Source: Zobellia laminariae (GTDB lineage Bacteria > Bacteroidota > Bacteroidia > Flavobacteriales > Flavobacteriaceae). Taken from it: a DNA stretch of 64,000 bases. Shown piece after piece: positions 35,157-44,715 of the stretch. Location of the stretch: positions 248,001 to 312,000 of the forward strand of contig NZ_RCNS01000004.1 in NCBI RefSeq assembly GCF_009725995.1. The letters run 5' to 3'. The notes beneath the pieces were generated by a model. The model had not been told where the DNA came from and did no database searches. It worked only from the letters and a program-made list of their open reading frames with translations. Each line of letters starts with the position of its first letter. Positions within the stretch are counted from its first letter, which is position 1. The position numbers and the translations under genes were made by a program.

Positions 35157-37460
35157 ATGCAAGAGTATATAAAAGCAGACCCTTGGTCAATAATTGAAGA
35201 GGGATTTGATAGAGAATTGGTCAAGTCATCTGAAAGTATTTTCAGTATTGGTAACGGTGCCATGGGGCAACGTGCCAATTTTGAAGAACAGTATTCAGGT
35301 GAAACTTTTCAGGGGAGTTATATTGCTGGAGTTTATTACCCAGACAAAACTCGTGTTGGCTGGTGGAAAAATGGCTATCCGGAGTATTTTGCTAAGGTTT
35401 TAAATGCACCTAATTGGATTGGTATTGATGTTTATATAGATGGCGAAGTTCTAGATTTGAATACTTGTAAAAAAGTTGAAGGATTCAGTAGGGAGCTTAA
35501 TATGAAAGAAGGATGGTACCAGCGTATTTTTAAGGCTGTTTTGCCAAATGACGCAAAAATTTCAGTGAAAGTCACTCGGTTTTTATCTCTTGATTTAGAT
35601 GAGGTAGGAGCAATCAATTATGAGGTTACGGCTGAGAGCGGTGATGCGGAAATTAAATTCGTTCCTTATCTAGATAGTGGTATAACCAATGAAGATTCTA
35701 ACTGGGATGATAAGTTCTGGAACACCACTTCCGTTACTTCAGAGGCCAATCAAGCTTTTATTGAAGCGCATACTATGAAAACCAATTTTGAGACCTGCAC
35801 TTTTATGGAAAGCAGGTTATTTCTTAATGGGAAAGCGTTGGACAGTAAACCTGTGGAAAAAACCGCAGAATTCCGTGTTGCACACGAATTTGTACAAACG
35901 GTGAAGAAAGGTGAAACTTTGGTGCTTCATAAATTTGGAGGGTATGTGGTTTCTCGGAACCATAAAGCTTCCGCATTAGTAGAAGCTTCTAAAAGATCAT
36001 TAGCTAAAGCTTTCAATTTAGGATTTGAAGCATTGTTGGATAAACAAAAGCAAGCTTGGGCCAAAATTTGGGAGATGAGTGACATCACTATTGAAGGTGA
36101 TATAAAAGCTCAACAAGGCATCCGGTTTAATATTTTTCAGCTTAATCAGACCTATTTAGGTAAAGATTCTCATTTGAATATAGGTCCAAAAGGTTTTACA
36201 GGCGAAAAATACGGAGGAAGTACGTATTGGGATACTGAAGCTTATTGTATTCCTTTTTACATGGCTACTAAGGACCAAAACGTTGCTCGTAGTTTATTAA
36301 AATATAGATATAATCACCTGGAAAAGGCTATTGAGAATGCTCAGAAATTGGGCTTTTCTAACGGTGCTGCCCTTTATCCAATGGTAACCATGAATGGTGA
36401 AGAGTGCCATAATGAATGGGAAATTACTTTTGAGGAAATTCATCGTAACGGCGCTATAGCTTTCGCAATCTATAACTATTATCGTTTTACCGGAGACTAT
36501 TCATATATCCCAGAAATGGGTCTTGAGGTTCTTATTGGTATTGCTCGTTTCTGGCATCAAAGAGCCAATTTCTCGGCCCTTAAAGATAAATATGTGATTT
36601 TGGGTGTAACGGGTCCCAATGAATATGAGAACAACGTTAACAATAACTGGTATACAAACTATCTGGCCAAGTGGTGTATTGATTTCACCATAGAGCAGTT
36701 ACAGAAAGTAGATGACGGATATAATGAAGATTATAATCGTATTATCGGCAAAACTAAACTTACGGATACAGAGGTGAGTCAATGGGCAAAAGTAGCTGAT
36801 AATATGTACTTCCCATATTCAGAAGATAAGGGTGTCTTTTTGCAGCAAGATGGTTTTTTAGATAAGCAATTGGTTACGGTTAGCGAACTTCCAAAGGCAC
36901 AAAGGCCTATTAATCAAAAATGGAGTTGGGATCGCATTTTGCGTTCGCCATATATTAAGCAAGCAGATGTACTTCAATGTTTTTATTTCTTTGAAGACCA
37001 CTTTTCAGAAGAGGAGCTAGAAAAGCATTTCGATTTTTATGAACCATTTACGGTTCATGAATCATCATTATCGCCTTGCGTGCATAGTATTCAGGCTGCA
37101 AAGCTCAATCGCATGCAACAGGCCTATACCTTCTATCTGAGAACATCTAGATTAGATTTGGATGATTATAACCGTGAAGTTGAAGAAGGTTTGCATATCA
37201 CTTCTATGGCTGGTACTTGGATGAGTATTGTTGAAGGTTTTGGCGGAATGAGAGTTGTAGATGATAAACTTTCTTTTGAGCCTAAAATACCGGAACAATG
37301 GGAAGCGTATTCATTTAAAATAAATTTTAGAGATAGAATCCTTAAGGTAACTGTGAAAAAGGACAGCACGGAGCTTTTATTGAACGGTCAAGAAGATATG
37401 TCAATCCGCTTAAAAGGAGAGCGAATTGTTTTGGAGCCCAACAAGATTAAAGTCGTTTAA
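35157..37460 (+). CDS. GH65 maltose phosphorylase
   Basis: A 767-residue glycoside hydrolase family 65 enzyme. The general acid Glu is at residue 489 in VTGPNEYENNVNNNWYTNY, a sequence typical of maltose phosphorylases. WDTEAYCIPFY lines the active site and the phosphate-binding SSLSPCVHSI is present at about residues 640-650. It splits maltose with inorganic phosphate into beta-glucose 1-phosphate and glucose in the cytoplasm. Trehalose or kojibiose phosphorylase activity cannot be excluded, but the motif and the neighbouring GH13 gene favour maltose. It lies between pgmB and the amylase gene (3 bases downstream). Confidence 0.9.
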   Translation: MQEYIKADPWSIIEEGFDRELVKSSESIFSIGNGAMGQRANFEEQYSGETFQGSYIAGVYYPDKTRVGWWKNGYPEYFAKVLNAPNWIGIDVYIDGEVLDLNTCKKVEGFSRELNMKEGWYQRIFKAVLPNDAKISVKVTRFLSLDLDEVGAINYEVTAESGDAEIKFVPYLDSGITNEDSNWDDKFWNTTSVTSEANQAFIEAHTMKTNFETCTFMESRLFLNGKALDSKPVEKTAEFRVAHEFVQTVKKGETLVLHKFGGYVVSRNHKASALVEASKRSLAKAFNLGFEALLDKQKQAWAKIWEMSDITIEGDIKAQQGIRFNIFQLNQTYLGKDSHLNIGPKGFTGEKYGGSTYWDTEAYCIPFYMATKDQNVARSLLKYRYNHLEKAIENAQKLGFSNGAALYPMVTMNGEECHNEWEITFEEIHRNGAIAFAIYNYYRFTGDYSYIPEMGLEVLIGIARFWHQRANFSALKDKYVILGVTGPNEYENNVNNNWYTNYLAKWCIDFTIEQLQKVDDGYNEDYNRIIGKTKLTDTEVSQWAKVADNMYFPYSEDKGVFLQQDGFLDKQLVTVSELPKAQRPINQKWSWDRILRSPYIKQADVLQCFYFFEDHFSEEELEKHFDFYEPFTVHESSLSPCVHSIQAAKLNRMQQAYTFYLRTSRLDLDDYNREVEEGLHITSMAGTWMSIVEGFGGMRVVDDKLSFEPKIPEQWEAYSFKINFRDRILKVTVKKDSTELLLNGQEDMSIRLKGERIVLEPNKIKVV

Positions 37461-37463
37461 AAC

Positions 37464-39242
37464 ATGGGTCAAAATAAAAAGCAGGTCGTATATCATGTGT
37501 TTACAAGATTGTTTGGTAATACCAATACAACTAATAAACCTTGGGGTACTATAAAGGAGAACGGAGTAGGCAAATTTGCCGATTTCTCTAAGAAAGCCTT
37601 ACAAGAAATAAAAAACTTGGGTGTTACTCATATCTGGTATACTGGCGTGCCTCACCATGCTGTAATAAATGATTATACGGCGTACGGGATTTCTAATGAC
37701 GATCCAGATGTTGTAAAAGGTAGAGCAGGTTCGCCTTATGCTGTAAAAGATTATTATAATGTAAATCCGGATTTAGCCAAGAATCCAGAAAACAGACTGC
37801 AAGAATTTAAAAATTTAATTGGCCGTACGCACAAAGCAGGTCTTAAGCTAATTATTGATATAGTGCCCAATCATGTGGCGCGTAAGTATGAGGGTGGGTC
37901 TACACCAGACGGTCAAGAACCTTTTGGAGCTTCTGATAATACATCGGTTGAATATCATCGAGATAACAATTTTTATTACATTCCCAACACTCCTTTTCAG
38001 GTGCCCGAATGGAGAGATGGTTACTTACCGTTAGGGGGAGAGAATCAAGAAGGCTTGGATCATAAATTTTGTGAAAATCCTGCAAAATGGACTGGCAATG
38101 GCTCGCGTTTAGCTAAACCTGATTTTAATGATTGGTACGAAACAGTCAAAATTAATTATGGAGTACGACCAGATGGCTCGTATGATTTTGATGTGCTACC
38201 GGATGATTTTGGAGGAAAAGATTATAAAGCTCATTTTGAGTTTTGGCAAGAAAGGTCCGTGCCTAATTCTTGGGTGAAGTTTAAGGATATTGCCCTTTAC
38301 TGGTTGGATATTGGTGTAGACGGATTCCGTTACGACATGGCCGAGCTGGTGCCAGTAGAGTTTTGGAGTTATATGAACTCTAACATTAAAATGAAAAACC
38401 CCGATGCCTTTTTAATGGCTGAGGTTTACAATCCTCATGAATACCGTAATTATATTTTTAGAGGAAAAATGGACTACCTATATGACAAGGTAGAGATGTA
38501 TGATTCTTTAAAGGGTATCATGCAAGGCAATGGCTGGACAGACCATATACCCGTAATAAAGGGTGGAACCAAAGATATTGAACATCATCTATTACATTTT
38601 TTAGAGAATCATGATGAGCAGCGTATTGCATCCCCAGATTTTGCTGGTGATGCTAAAAAGGGAAAACCTGCTATGGTAGTTTCGGCAACGATGACTACTG
38701 CTCCGGTTATGATTTATTTTGGACAGGAAGTGGGTGAGCCCGCAGCAGAAAAACCTGGTTTTGGAGGTCCTACCCGTACATCTATTTTTGATTATATAGG
38801 TGTGCCACATCATCAACGATGGTTGAATAATAAGAAGTTTGACGGTGGTCAGCTTTCTGAAAACGAAGCCGAATTACGTGATTTTTATCAGCGGTTATTG
38901 ACTTTTACGGTCAATAGTGATGCATTAATGGGCGCTTATCAGGACATTCACTTTTACAATAAAGACCATACGGAATACTACAATCACCATGTGCTTTCTT
39001 ATGTGCGTTGGTCGGATAATGAGAAACTAATTGTTATCTCTAACTTTGATGCTAATGATTGGTTCGGTTTTGAACTGAAGCTTCCTGAAAACATTGTTCG
39101 TGAATGGCAATTGTCTAATGGAGAACATACTATAACCGATGCACTTTATGGGGTTGAGAAAACTCTGAAAGTAGAAAATGGTTTCGCTCAAGTGCGAATC
39201 GATATAAATCCACTTGAATCTTTTATTTTCGTCGTAAAATAG
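37464..39242 (+). CDS. GH13 alpha-amylase family enzyme (cytoplasmic)
   Basis: A 592-residue alpha-amylase-family (GH13) enzyme with no signal peptide. The catalytic triad is visible: nucleophile Asp291 in GVDGFRYDMAEL, acid/base Glu320 in FLMAEVYNP, and Asp384 in FLENHDEQR. Conserved region I is IDIVPNHVARKY. It probably trims imported maltodextrins to maltose for the phosphorylase; neopullulanase/cyclodextrinase-like action is possible. It starts 3 bases after the GH65 stop, so translation is likely coupled. It is followed by the GDPD lipoprotein gene 6 bases later. Confidence 0.9.
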   Translation: MGQNKKQVVYHVFTRLFGNTNTTNKPWGTIKENGVGKFADFSKKALQEIKNLGVTHIWYTGVPHHAVINDYTAYGISNDDPDVVKGRAGSPYAVKDYYNVNPDLAKNPENRLQEFKNLIGRTHKAGLKLIIDIVPNHVARKYEGGSTPDGQEPFGASDNTSVEYHRDNNFYYIPNTPFQVPEWRDGYLPLGGENQEGLDHKFCENPAKWTGNGSRLAKPDFNDWYETVKINYGVRPDGSYDFDVLPDDFGGKDYKAHFEFWQERSVPNSWVKFKDIALYWLDIGVDGFRYDMAELVPVEFWSYMNSNIKMKNPDAFLMAEVYNPHEYRNYIFRGKMDYLYDKVEMYDSLKGIMQGNGWTDHIPVIKGGTKDIEHHLLHFLENHDEQRIASPDFAGDAKKGKPAMVVSATMTTAPVMIYFGQEVGEPAAEKPGFGGPTRTSIFDYIGVPHHQRWLNNKKFDGGQLSENEAELRDFYQRLLTFTVNSDALMGAYQDIHFYNKDHTEYYNHHVLSYVRWSDNEKLIVISNFDANDWFGFELKLPENIVREWQLSNGEHTITDALYGVEKTLKVENGFAQVRIDINPLESFIFVVK

Positions 39243-39248
39243 TTTGTC

Positions 39249-39998
39249 ATGAGTAAGTTGTCAATTCTGACTGTCTTTTGTGTTTTAGTTTTATCAAGTT
39301 GTATGGAAAATAATAAACCCCTCGTAATTGGTCACCGTGGTGCCATGGGGCATGAAACCGAAAATACTATTGTCTCTATAGAAAAGGCTATGGAATTAGG
39401 TGTGGATATGTTAGAGATTGATGTTTTTAAAATCAAAAGCGGGGAAATCGTAGTTTTTCATGATGACTCTGTAGAACGCCTGACCGATGGTAAGGGTGAA
39501 ATAGAAAGCTATACGCTAACAGAACTGAAAGCTCTAACCGTAAAAGGCGGGCATAAAATACCAACGCTTCAGGAAGTTTTGGATGTCATGGAAGGAAAGA
39601 CGCAATTGAATATTGAGTTAAAAGGGAGAAACACGGCAACGGATGTCAATAGAATGATTGAAGCCGATGTGAAAGCAGAAAAGTGGAAGCTAAACGATAT
39701 TATCATTTCTAGTTTTGAATGGGATGAATTGCGAGACATACGTAAGTTAAATTCAGATGTTCGCATTGCTATCCTAATTGAGGAAGACCCAATAGATGCG
39801 CTAGAAGTTGGTAAAGAGTTAAATGCAGAAGCTATCAATCCTAGTTTTAAAAAACTTACAGCAGAGAACAACCTGAAAATTAAGGAAGCAGGTTTTAAAA
39901 TTTATCCTTGGACAGTGAACGAACCACAAGATATTCTACATATGAAGAGATTTGGTGTAGACGGTATCATTACCAATTATCCTGAACGCGTAAATTAA
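39249..39998 (+). CDS. Glycerophosphodiester phosphodiesterase lipoprotein
   Basis: A 249-residue GDPD-family protein with a lipoprotein signal (MSKLSILTVFCVLVLSSC). The metal site and catalytic His pair are in VIGHRGAMGHETENT and LEIDVFKIKSGEIVVFHDD; the C-terminal YPWTVNEPQD is typical. It hydrolyses glycerophosphodiesters to glycerol 3-phosphate and an alcohol. Its link to maltose use is not obvious; it is placed 6 bases after the GH13 gene and overlaps the next gene by one base (TAATG), so it is at least co-transcribed. Confidence 0.9.
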   Translation: MSKLSILTVFCVLVLSSCMENNKPLVIGHRGAMGHETENTIVSIEKAMELGVDMLEIDVFKIKSGEIVVFHDDSVERLTDGKGEIESYTLTELKALTVKGGHKIPTLQEVLDVMEGKTQLNIELKGRNTATDVNRMIEADVKAEKWKLNDIIISSFEWDELRDIRKLNSDVRIAILIEEDPIDALEVGKELNAEAINPSFKKLTAENNLKIKEAGFKIYPWTVNEPQDILHMKRFGVDGIITNYPERVN

Positions 39999-41281
39999 TG
40001 TTTGATGTTATAGTTATAGGTGGTGGAGCAGCAGGGTTTTATACGGCAATTCATATTGCGGAGACAAAGCCCAATCTCAAAATAGCAATTCTAGAACGCG
40101 GTAAAGATGTGCTGGGAAAGGTAAAAGTTTCTGGCGGAGGCCGTTGTAACGTAACCCACGCAGAATTTGATCCCAAAGAATTAACTAAAAACTATCCCAG
40201 AGGAGAAAAGGAACTTTTAGGCCCTTTTCATACCTATTGTAGTGGTGATACAGTCGGTTTTTTTGAGGAAAGAGGAATTACCTTGAAAATTGAACCAGAC
40301 GGCCGTATGTTTCCGGAATCGGATTCTTCTCAAACAATTATAGATTGTTTTTTGGGTGAAGCAGACCGCTTGGGTATTAAAATACTAAAGCATAGTGCAG
40401 TTTCTAAAATTGAGTCTATTCCATTAGGAAATGATGAGTCAGGCTGGGAGATAACAACAATTAAGCATGCCTACCAATGTAAAAAAGTGGTAGTAGCTAC
40501 GGGTAGCAACCCCAAAATATGGAAGCTTTTAGAGAATTTGGGTCATTCCTTGGTGCCTGCAGTTCCCTCTTTATTTACTTTTAATTGTAAAGATGAACGT
40601 ATTTCTGGCATACCAGGTGTAAGCACTATGGCAGAAGTTGAGGTGTTCGAGAACCAAGTATATCAATCAAAAGTAACCACAAAATTAAAGAGTAATAGTT
40701 CTAAATCTGCTGTGCTAACTTCAGATGGGCCATTGCTTATTACCCATTGGGGCTTGAGCGGGCCGGCAATTTTAAAACTATCTGCATGGGGAGCGCGATT
40801 GCTAAGCGAAATGGAATACCGATTTAAAATCCGCGTGAACTGGTTACCCGAGTATAATTTTGAAGGGTTGATGGGACTGTTCTCTGAAATTAAAGAAATA
40901 GAGGCTAAAAAAACAGTATTGCGTACCAAAGCGGTGGAGGTACCGCGCCGTTTGTGGACAAATCTTGTAAGGGCCTCGGATATTTCAGAAACCGATAAAT
41001 GGGCAGATGTTACCAAAAATCAATTAGAAAAATTGGCTAAACAACTTACCCAATGTGAACTAAAAATTGATGGTAAGAGCACATTTAAAGAAGAATTTGT
41101 AACGGCAGGAGGTATTGATTTAAAGGAAGTTAACTTCAAGACTTACGAGAGTAAAAAATTGCCAGGGATGTATTTTGCCGGAGAGGTTATAAATGTAGAT
41201 GCCATAACCGGGGGGTTCAATTTTCAAAATGCATGGACCAGTGGTTATATCGCTGCTCAGGCGGTTGTAAAAAGCTTTTAA
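39998..41281 (+). CDS. HI0933/YhiN-like FAD-dependent oxidoreductase
   Basis: A 427-residue flavoprotein of the HI0933/BaiN-like family. The N-terminal FAD-binding motif is VIVIGGGAAGFYTAI, followed by KVSGGGRCNVTH, which is diagnostic for the group, and the C-terminal YFAGEVINVDAITGGFNFQNAW segment. The substrate is not established for most members. The start ATG overlaps the GDPD stop by one base and the DUF1697 gene begins right after its stop, so it sits in the middle of a tight run. Confidence 0.9.
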   Translation: MFDVIVIGGGAAGFYTAIHIAETKPNLKIAILERGKDVLGKVKVSGGGRCNVTHAEFDPKELTKNYPRGEKELLGPFHTYCSGDTVGFFEERGITLKIEPDGRMFPESDSSQTIIDCFLGEADRLGIKILKHSAVSKIESIPLGNDESGWEITTIKHAYQCKKVVVATGSNPKIWKLLENLGHSLVPAVPSLFTFNCKDERISGIPGVSTMAEVEVFENQVYQSKVTTKLKSNSSKSAVLTSDGPLLITHWGLSGPAILKLSAWGARLLSEMEYRFKIRVNWLPEYNFEGLMGLFSEIKEIEAKKTVLRTKAVEVPRRLWTNLVRASDISETDKWADVTKNQLEKLAKQLTQCELKIDGKSTFKEEFVTAGGIDLKEVNFKTYESKKLPGMYFAGEVINVDAITGGFNFQNAWTSGYIAAQAVVKSF

Positions 41282-41821
41282 ATGAAAGTTTATATTGCTC
41301 TTTTAAGGGGAATCAACGTTAGTGGTAAAAAGAAAGTACCCATGGCAGACTTGAAGGCCATGTTAACAAATATGGGACTTACCAATGTAAAAACTTATAT
41401 ACAAAGTGGCAATGTAGTTTTTGAAAGTAAAGAAGACAGTACAGCCATTTTAGAAGATTCAATCTCAGAACATATTAAAAGTACCTTTGGCTTTGAAGTG
41501 CCTGTTCTGGTGAAGACTAAAACAGAACTTGAGGTAATATTTAAAAGTAACCCGTATATGGATTTAGATGCCATTGCAGAGAAGCAATTGTATTTTGTAT
41601 TGTTGAAAAATCCCGCGGAAAAAGAACTTACAAAGGCATTTCATTCAGAAAAATATGCCAATGAGGATTTTAAAATAACTGATGATTGCGTTTATTTACT
41701 TTGTAAAATAGGCTACGGAAAAGCAAAATTGAATAATAATCTTATTGAAAGAAAACTGAAAGTGGAAGCCACAACGCGCAATTATAATACGATGGTGAAG
41801 TTGCTAGACTTGTCCTCTTAA
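41282..41821 (+). CDS. DUF1697 family protein
   Basis: A 179-residue protein beginning YIALLRGINVSGKKKVPMAD, the diagnostic DUF1697 opening, followed by TYIQSGNVVFES. It is cytoplasmic, with an alpha/beta fold of unknown function. The ATG directly follows the preceding stop codon, so translation is probably coupled. It ends 5 bases before the stop of the convergent TspO gene; no terminator hairpin fits in that gap. Confidence 0.9.
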   Translation: MKVYIALLRGINVSGKKKVPMADLKAMLTNMGLTNVKTYIQSGNVVFESKEDSTAILEDSISEHIKSTFGFEVPVLVKTKTELEVIFKSNPYMDLDAIAEKQLYFVLLKNPAEKELTKAFHSEKYANEDFKITDDCVYLLCKIGYGKAKLNNNLIERKLKVEATTRNYNTMVKLLDLSS

Positions 41822-41826
41822 AGCCA

Positions 41827-42303
41827 TTAAGAATTTAGTTCCCACAGCTTATAATTCAGAACCGTGGCAAAACAAACCCATAACAGATAGGGTACTAATA
41901 ACCATGCAGCGGTTGTACTTACTACTTTGAACCTTTTTATAGTAATTGATAAGACTATTACAAGGGTAACTATTATTAGAAGCGCTAAGAATGGTTCTTT
42001 TAATCCGAAGAAAACTAGGCTCCAGGAGGCATTGAGCATCAATTGAAACCCAAAATGATATAGCGCTGTTTGCACCCAAAGGTGGTGAAGGCCCTTTGCC
42101 CAAACAATGCCTGCGGCTACACCCATCATAACATACAGAACCGTCCAAACAGGAGCGAACAGCCAGTTAGGAGGGTTAAAGCTGGGTTTATTAAGCGTAG
42201 TGAACCAATCGTTTACTGAGCTTTGTGTAACAAAACTAGACAGAAAGCCAATGGCCAGACAAATACTTACAGCGTATGCTATATAAAGGGCTTTCTTTTT
42301 CAA
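41827..42303 (-). CDS. TspO/MBR family membrane protein
   Basis: A 158-residue protein with five predicted transmembrane helices. Family motifs are WFTTLNKPSFNPPNWLFAPV followed by WTVLYVMMGVA, then NASWSLVFFGLKEP and a C-terminal YLLWVCFATVLNYKLWELN. TspO proteins bind porphyrins and other hydrophobic ligands and take part in stress signalling; the precise role here is unknown. It is divergent from the diphosphomevalonate decarboxylase gene. Confidence 0.92.
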   Translation of the reverse strand: MKKKALYIAYAVSICLAIGFLSSFVTQSSVNDWFTTLNKPSFNPPNWLFAPVWTVLYVMMGVAAGIVWAKGLHHLWVQTALYHFGFQLMLNASWSLVFFGLKEPFLALLIIVTLVIVLSITIKRFKVVSTTAAWLLVPYLLWVCFATVLNYKLWELNS

Positions 42304-42371
42304 AATGATTAGTGTTTACCCCTAAAATAGTGATTTATTCTATTGACAGCCACCACAATCTTGGTAAAAAC

Positions 42372-42379
42372 TATCTTTG
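42372..42379 (+). promoter_or_regulatory. -7 box for the diphosphomevalonate decarboxylase gene
   Basis: TATCTTTG matches TAnnTTTG exactly and lies 16 bases before the ATG at 42396. The longer open frame that begins with a GTG at 42312 starts upstream of this promoter, so the ATG at 42396 is the better start. A TTGACA-like element at 42343 is slightly too far upstream to be sure of. Confidence 0.65.
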
Positions 42380-42395
42380 CACAAAATATTTCGCG

Positions 42396-43481
42396 ATGAC
42401 CGAAAAAGAATTTATTCCTTCTCCTTACACAAAGTCCGTTTCATCTGGAAAAACGACTTACAAATCTCCAAGCAATATTGCTTTGGTAAAATATTGGGGA
42501 AAGAAGAAAAACCAAATTCCTGCTAATCCTTCCATCAGTTTTACTTTAAGTGAATGTGCCACCGTAACTACACTTTCATACATAAAATTAGATACGCCAA
42601 GTGCTATTTTTTCTTTTAATGTTTCTTTGGATGGAAAAAAGGAAGAAGGCTTCAAACCCAAAATCAAAACCTTTTTTGAGCGGGTGTACCAATACCTTCC
42701 GTTTTTAAAAGACTATCATTTTGAGATTGAAACTTCTAATTCGTTTCCTCATAGTAGTGGTATTGCTTCTTCGGCATCTGGTATGAGTGCGTTGGCTCTT
42801 TGCCTTATGGAAATAGAACGAAACCTGAATCCTAAGATGACAGCTGAGTTTTTCAATCAGAAAGCTTCCTTTTTAGCGCGATTAGGTTCTGGAAGTGCGG
42901 CTCGTAGCATAAAAGGTAGTTTGGTTCAATGGGGTGAACACGCAGATATCGATGCAAGTTCTGATTTGTATGGAGTGGAATATCCTCATAAAGTGCATCG
43001 TATTTTTCAAAACTATTGCGACACCATTCTCTTGGTTGATAAAGGTCAAAAGCAGGTAAGTAGTACGGTAGGGCATGACCTTATGCATGGTCATCCGTTT
43101 GCGGAGCAACGTTTCAATCAGGCGCATGAAAACCTATCGAAATTACAATCCATTTTTGAAACCGGAGATATCGATGAATTTATAGGAATTGTAGAAAGTG
43201 AGGCATTAACGCTTCATGCTATGATGATGACCAGCCGGCCCTATTTTATTCTTATGAAGCCAAATACGTTGGAAATCATTAATAAAATTTGGGCATTCAG
43301 AGAAACTTCTAAAACCCACGTTTGCTTTACGTTAGATGCTGGGGCGAATGTTCATGTGCTCTATCCTGAAAACGAAAAAGTAGAGGTAGAGCAGTTCATA
43401 AAAGATGAACTGGCTCAATTTTGCCAAAACGGACAATTTATAAACGACCATGTAGGAAAGGGTGCACAAAAAATAAACTAG
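42396..43481 (+). CDS. mvaD: Diphosphomevalonate decarboxylase
   Basis: A 361-residue GHMP-superfamily enzyme of the mevalonate pathway that converts mevalonate diphosphate to isopentenyl diphosphate with ATP. Typical motifs are SPSNIALVKYWGKKKNQIPAN, SFPHSSGIASSASGMSAL (ATP loop), GSGSAARSIKGSLVQWGE, and the C-terminal FTLDAGANVHVLYP. It is cytoplasmic. The start is moved from a GTG at 42312 to the ATG at 42396 because of the promoter at 42372-42379 and the fit of the N-terminus. It lies 283 bases upstream of the GHMP kinase gene of the same pathway. Confidence 0.93.
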   Translation: MTEKEFIPSPYTKSVSSGKTTYKSPSNIALVKYWGKKKNQIPANPSISFTLSECATVTTLSYIKLDTPSAIFSFNVSLDGKKEEGFKPKIKTFFERVYQYLPFLKDYHFEIETSNSFPHSSGIASSASGMSALALCLMEIERNLNPKMTAEFFNQKASFLARLGSGSAARSIKGSLVQWGEHADIDASSDLYGVEYPHKVHRIFQNYCDTILLVDKGQKQVSSTVGHDLMHGHPFAEQRFNQAHENLSKLQSIFETGDIDEFIGIVESEALTLHAMMMTSRPYFILMKPNTLEIINKIWAFRETSKTHVCFTLDAGANVHVLYPENEKVEVEQFIKDELAQFCQNGQFINDHVGKGAQKIN

Positions 43482-43733
43482 AGACTTCATAATTAAACGG
43501 AATGAACACCGTTAATGCTTCAAGAAGAATATGCCGTTTTAATCCGTAGCGCTTGAAAAAACGTATATATAGCATATCTTTATAAGAGGCTGATAACCAA
43601 TTTGGCTAATGTCGGGTAAGAATTATCACTTAATTCCGACTAATTACAGCAGGGTTAATGGTTTTAACAGATAAAATTGTAGCGTTAATCGTGTTGTGGA
43701 GCGAAATTATAGAATCATCAATAGTATATTTCG

Positions 43734-43741
43734 TATTTTTG
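43734..43741 (+). promoter_or_regulatory. -7 box for the mevalonate kinase-UbiA-nitrilase genes
   Basis: TATTTTTG matches the TAnnTTTG consensus and lies 23 bases before the ATG at 43765. It implies that this run has a promoter of its own, separate from the upstream decarboxylase gene. A matching -33 TTG at the right distance was not found. Confidence 0.5.
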
Positions 43742-43764
43742 CGCCATATCTAATCAACTAGATA

Positions 43765-44703
43765 ATGAAAGGACCGTTATTTTATTCAAAAATACTTCTC
43801 TTTGGAGAATATGGAATTATTAAAGACTCTAAAGGTCTTTCTATTCCGTATAACTTTTTCAAGGGAGCTTTAAAGACTGATGAGAATCCGTCTGAAACTG
43901 CCAAGAAATCTAATGCTAGCCTACGTGAATTTGTAGGTTATCTAGAGATGGTACATAAAAATAGCCCTGACTTAGTTTCTTTTGATTTTGATGCTTTGAA
44001 AGCAGACGTTACCGGTGGTATGTACTTTGATAGTTCTATCCCACAAGGTTACGGTGTTGGCAGTAGTGGTGCGCTCGTAGCAGCTATTTACGATAAGTAT
44101 GCACAAAATAAAATTACAGTTCTTGAGAATTTGACTAGAGAGAAATTATTGACGTTAAAAGAGATTTTCGGTAAAATGGAGTCTTTTTTTCACGGAAAAT
44201 CTTCAGGTCTTGATCCTTTAAATAGTTATTTAAGTATTCCTATTCTTATCAATTCAAAAGATAATATAGAGTCTACAAGTATACCCACACAAAATCCAGA
44301 AGGTAAAGGTGCTGTATTCTTGTTAGATAGTGGTTCAACAGGTGAAACGGCTCCTATGGTTCAGATTTTCATGGAAAAGATGAAGCAAGAAGGTTTCCGT
44401 AATATGCTTAAAGACCAGTTCATTAAGCATACAGATGCTTGCGTTGAAGATTTTGTTAGCGGTAACGTAAAGTCACTTTTCGGTAACTTAAAGCAATTGT
44501 CTCACGTAGTACTTGATAATTTTAAGCCTATGATACCTGTAAAGTTCCATGATTTATGGAAAAATGGTATTGAAACCAATGATTACTATCTAAAACTTTG
44601 TGGTTCTGGTGGTGGTGGTTATATTCTAGGTTTTGCAGAAGACTTGGATAAAGCTAAAAAAGCGTTGAAAGACTACAATTTGGAAGTGGTTTACAACTTC
44701 TAA
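43765..44703 (+). CDS. GHMP kinase, mevalonate kinase-like
   Basis: A 312-residue GHMP kinase. The N-terminus YSKILLFGEYGII is the mevalonate/phosphomevalonate kinase opening; the ATP loop is PQGYGVGSSGALVAAIYDKY; the SSGLDPLNSYLS segment carries the catalytic Asp region; and LCGSGGGGYILGF is the C-terminal glycine-rich motif. It phosphorylates mevalonate or phosphomevalonate; with the decarboxylase gene next door, a role in isopentenyl diphosphate supply is nearly certain, but which step is open. It is followed 12 bases later by the UbiA prenyltransferase gene. Confidence 0.9.
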   Translation: MKGPLFYSKILLFGEYGIIKDSKGLSIPYNFFKGALKTDENPSETAKKSNASLREFVGYLEMVHKNSPDLVSFDFDALKADVTGGMYFDSSIPQGYGVGSSGALVAAIYDKYAQNKITVLENLTREKLLTLKEIFGKMESFFHGKSSGLDPLNSYLSIPILINSKDNIESTSIPTQNPEGKGAVFLLDSGSTGETAPMVQIFMEKMKQEGFRNMLKDQFIKHTDACVEDFVSGNVKSLFGNLKQLSHVVLDNFKPMIPVKFHDLWKNGIETNDYYLKLCGSGGGGYILGFAEDLDKAKKALKDYNLEVVYNF

Positions 44704-44715
44704 AATCTCATATAC

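Noticed and set aside
42312..42395. N-terminal extension of the diphosphomevalonate decarboxylase from a GTG at 42312
   Set aside because: It starts upstream of a consensus -7 box and does not resemble the family N-terminus.
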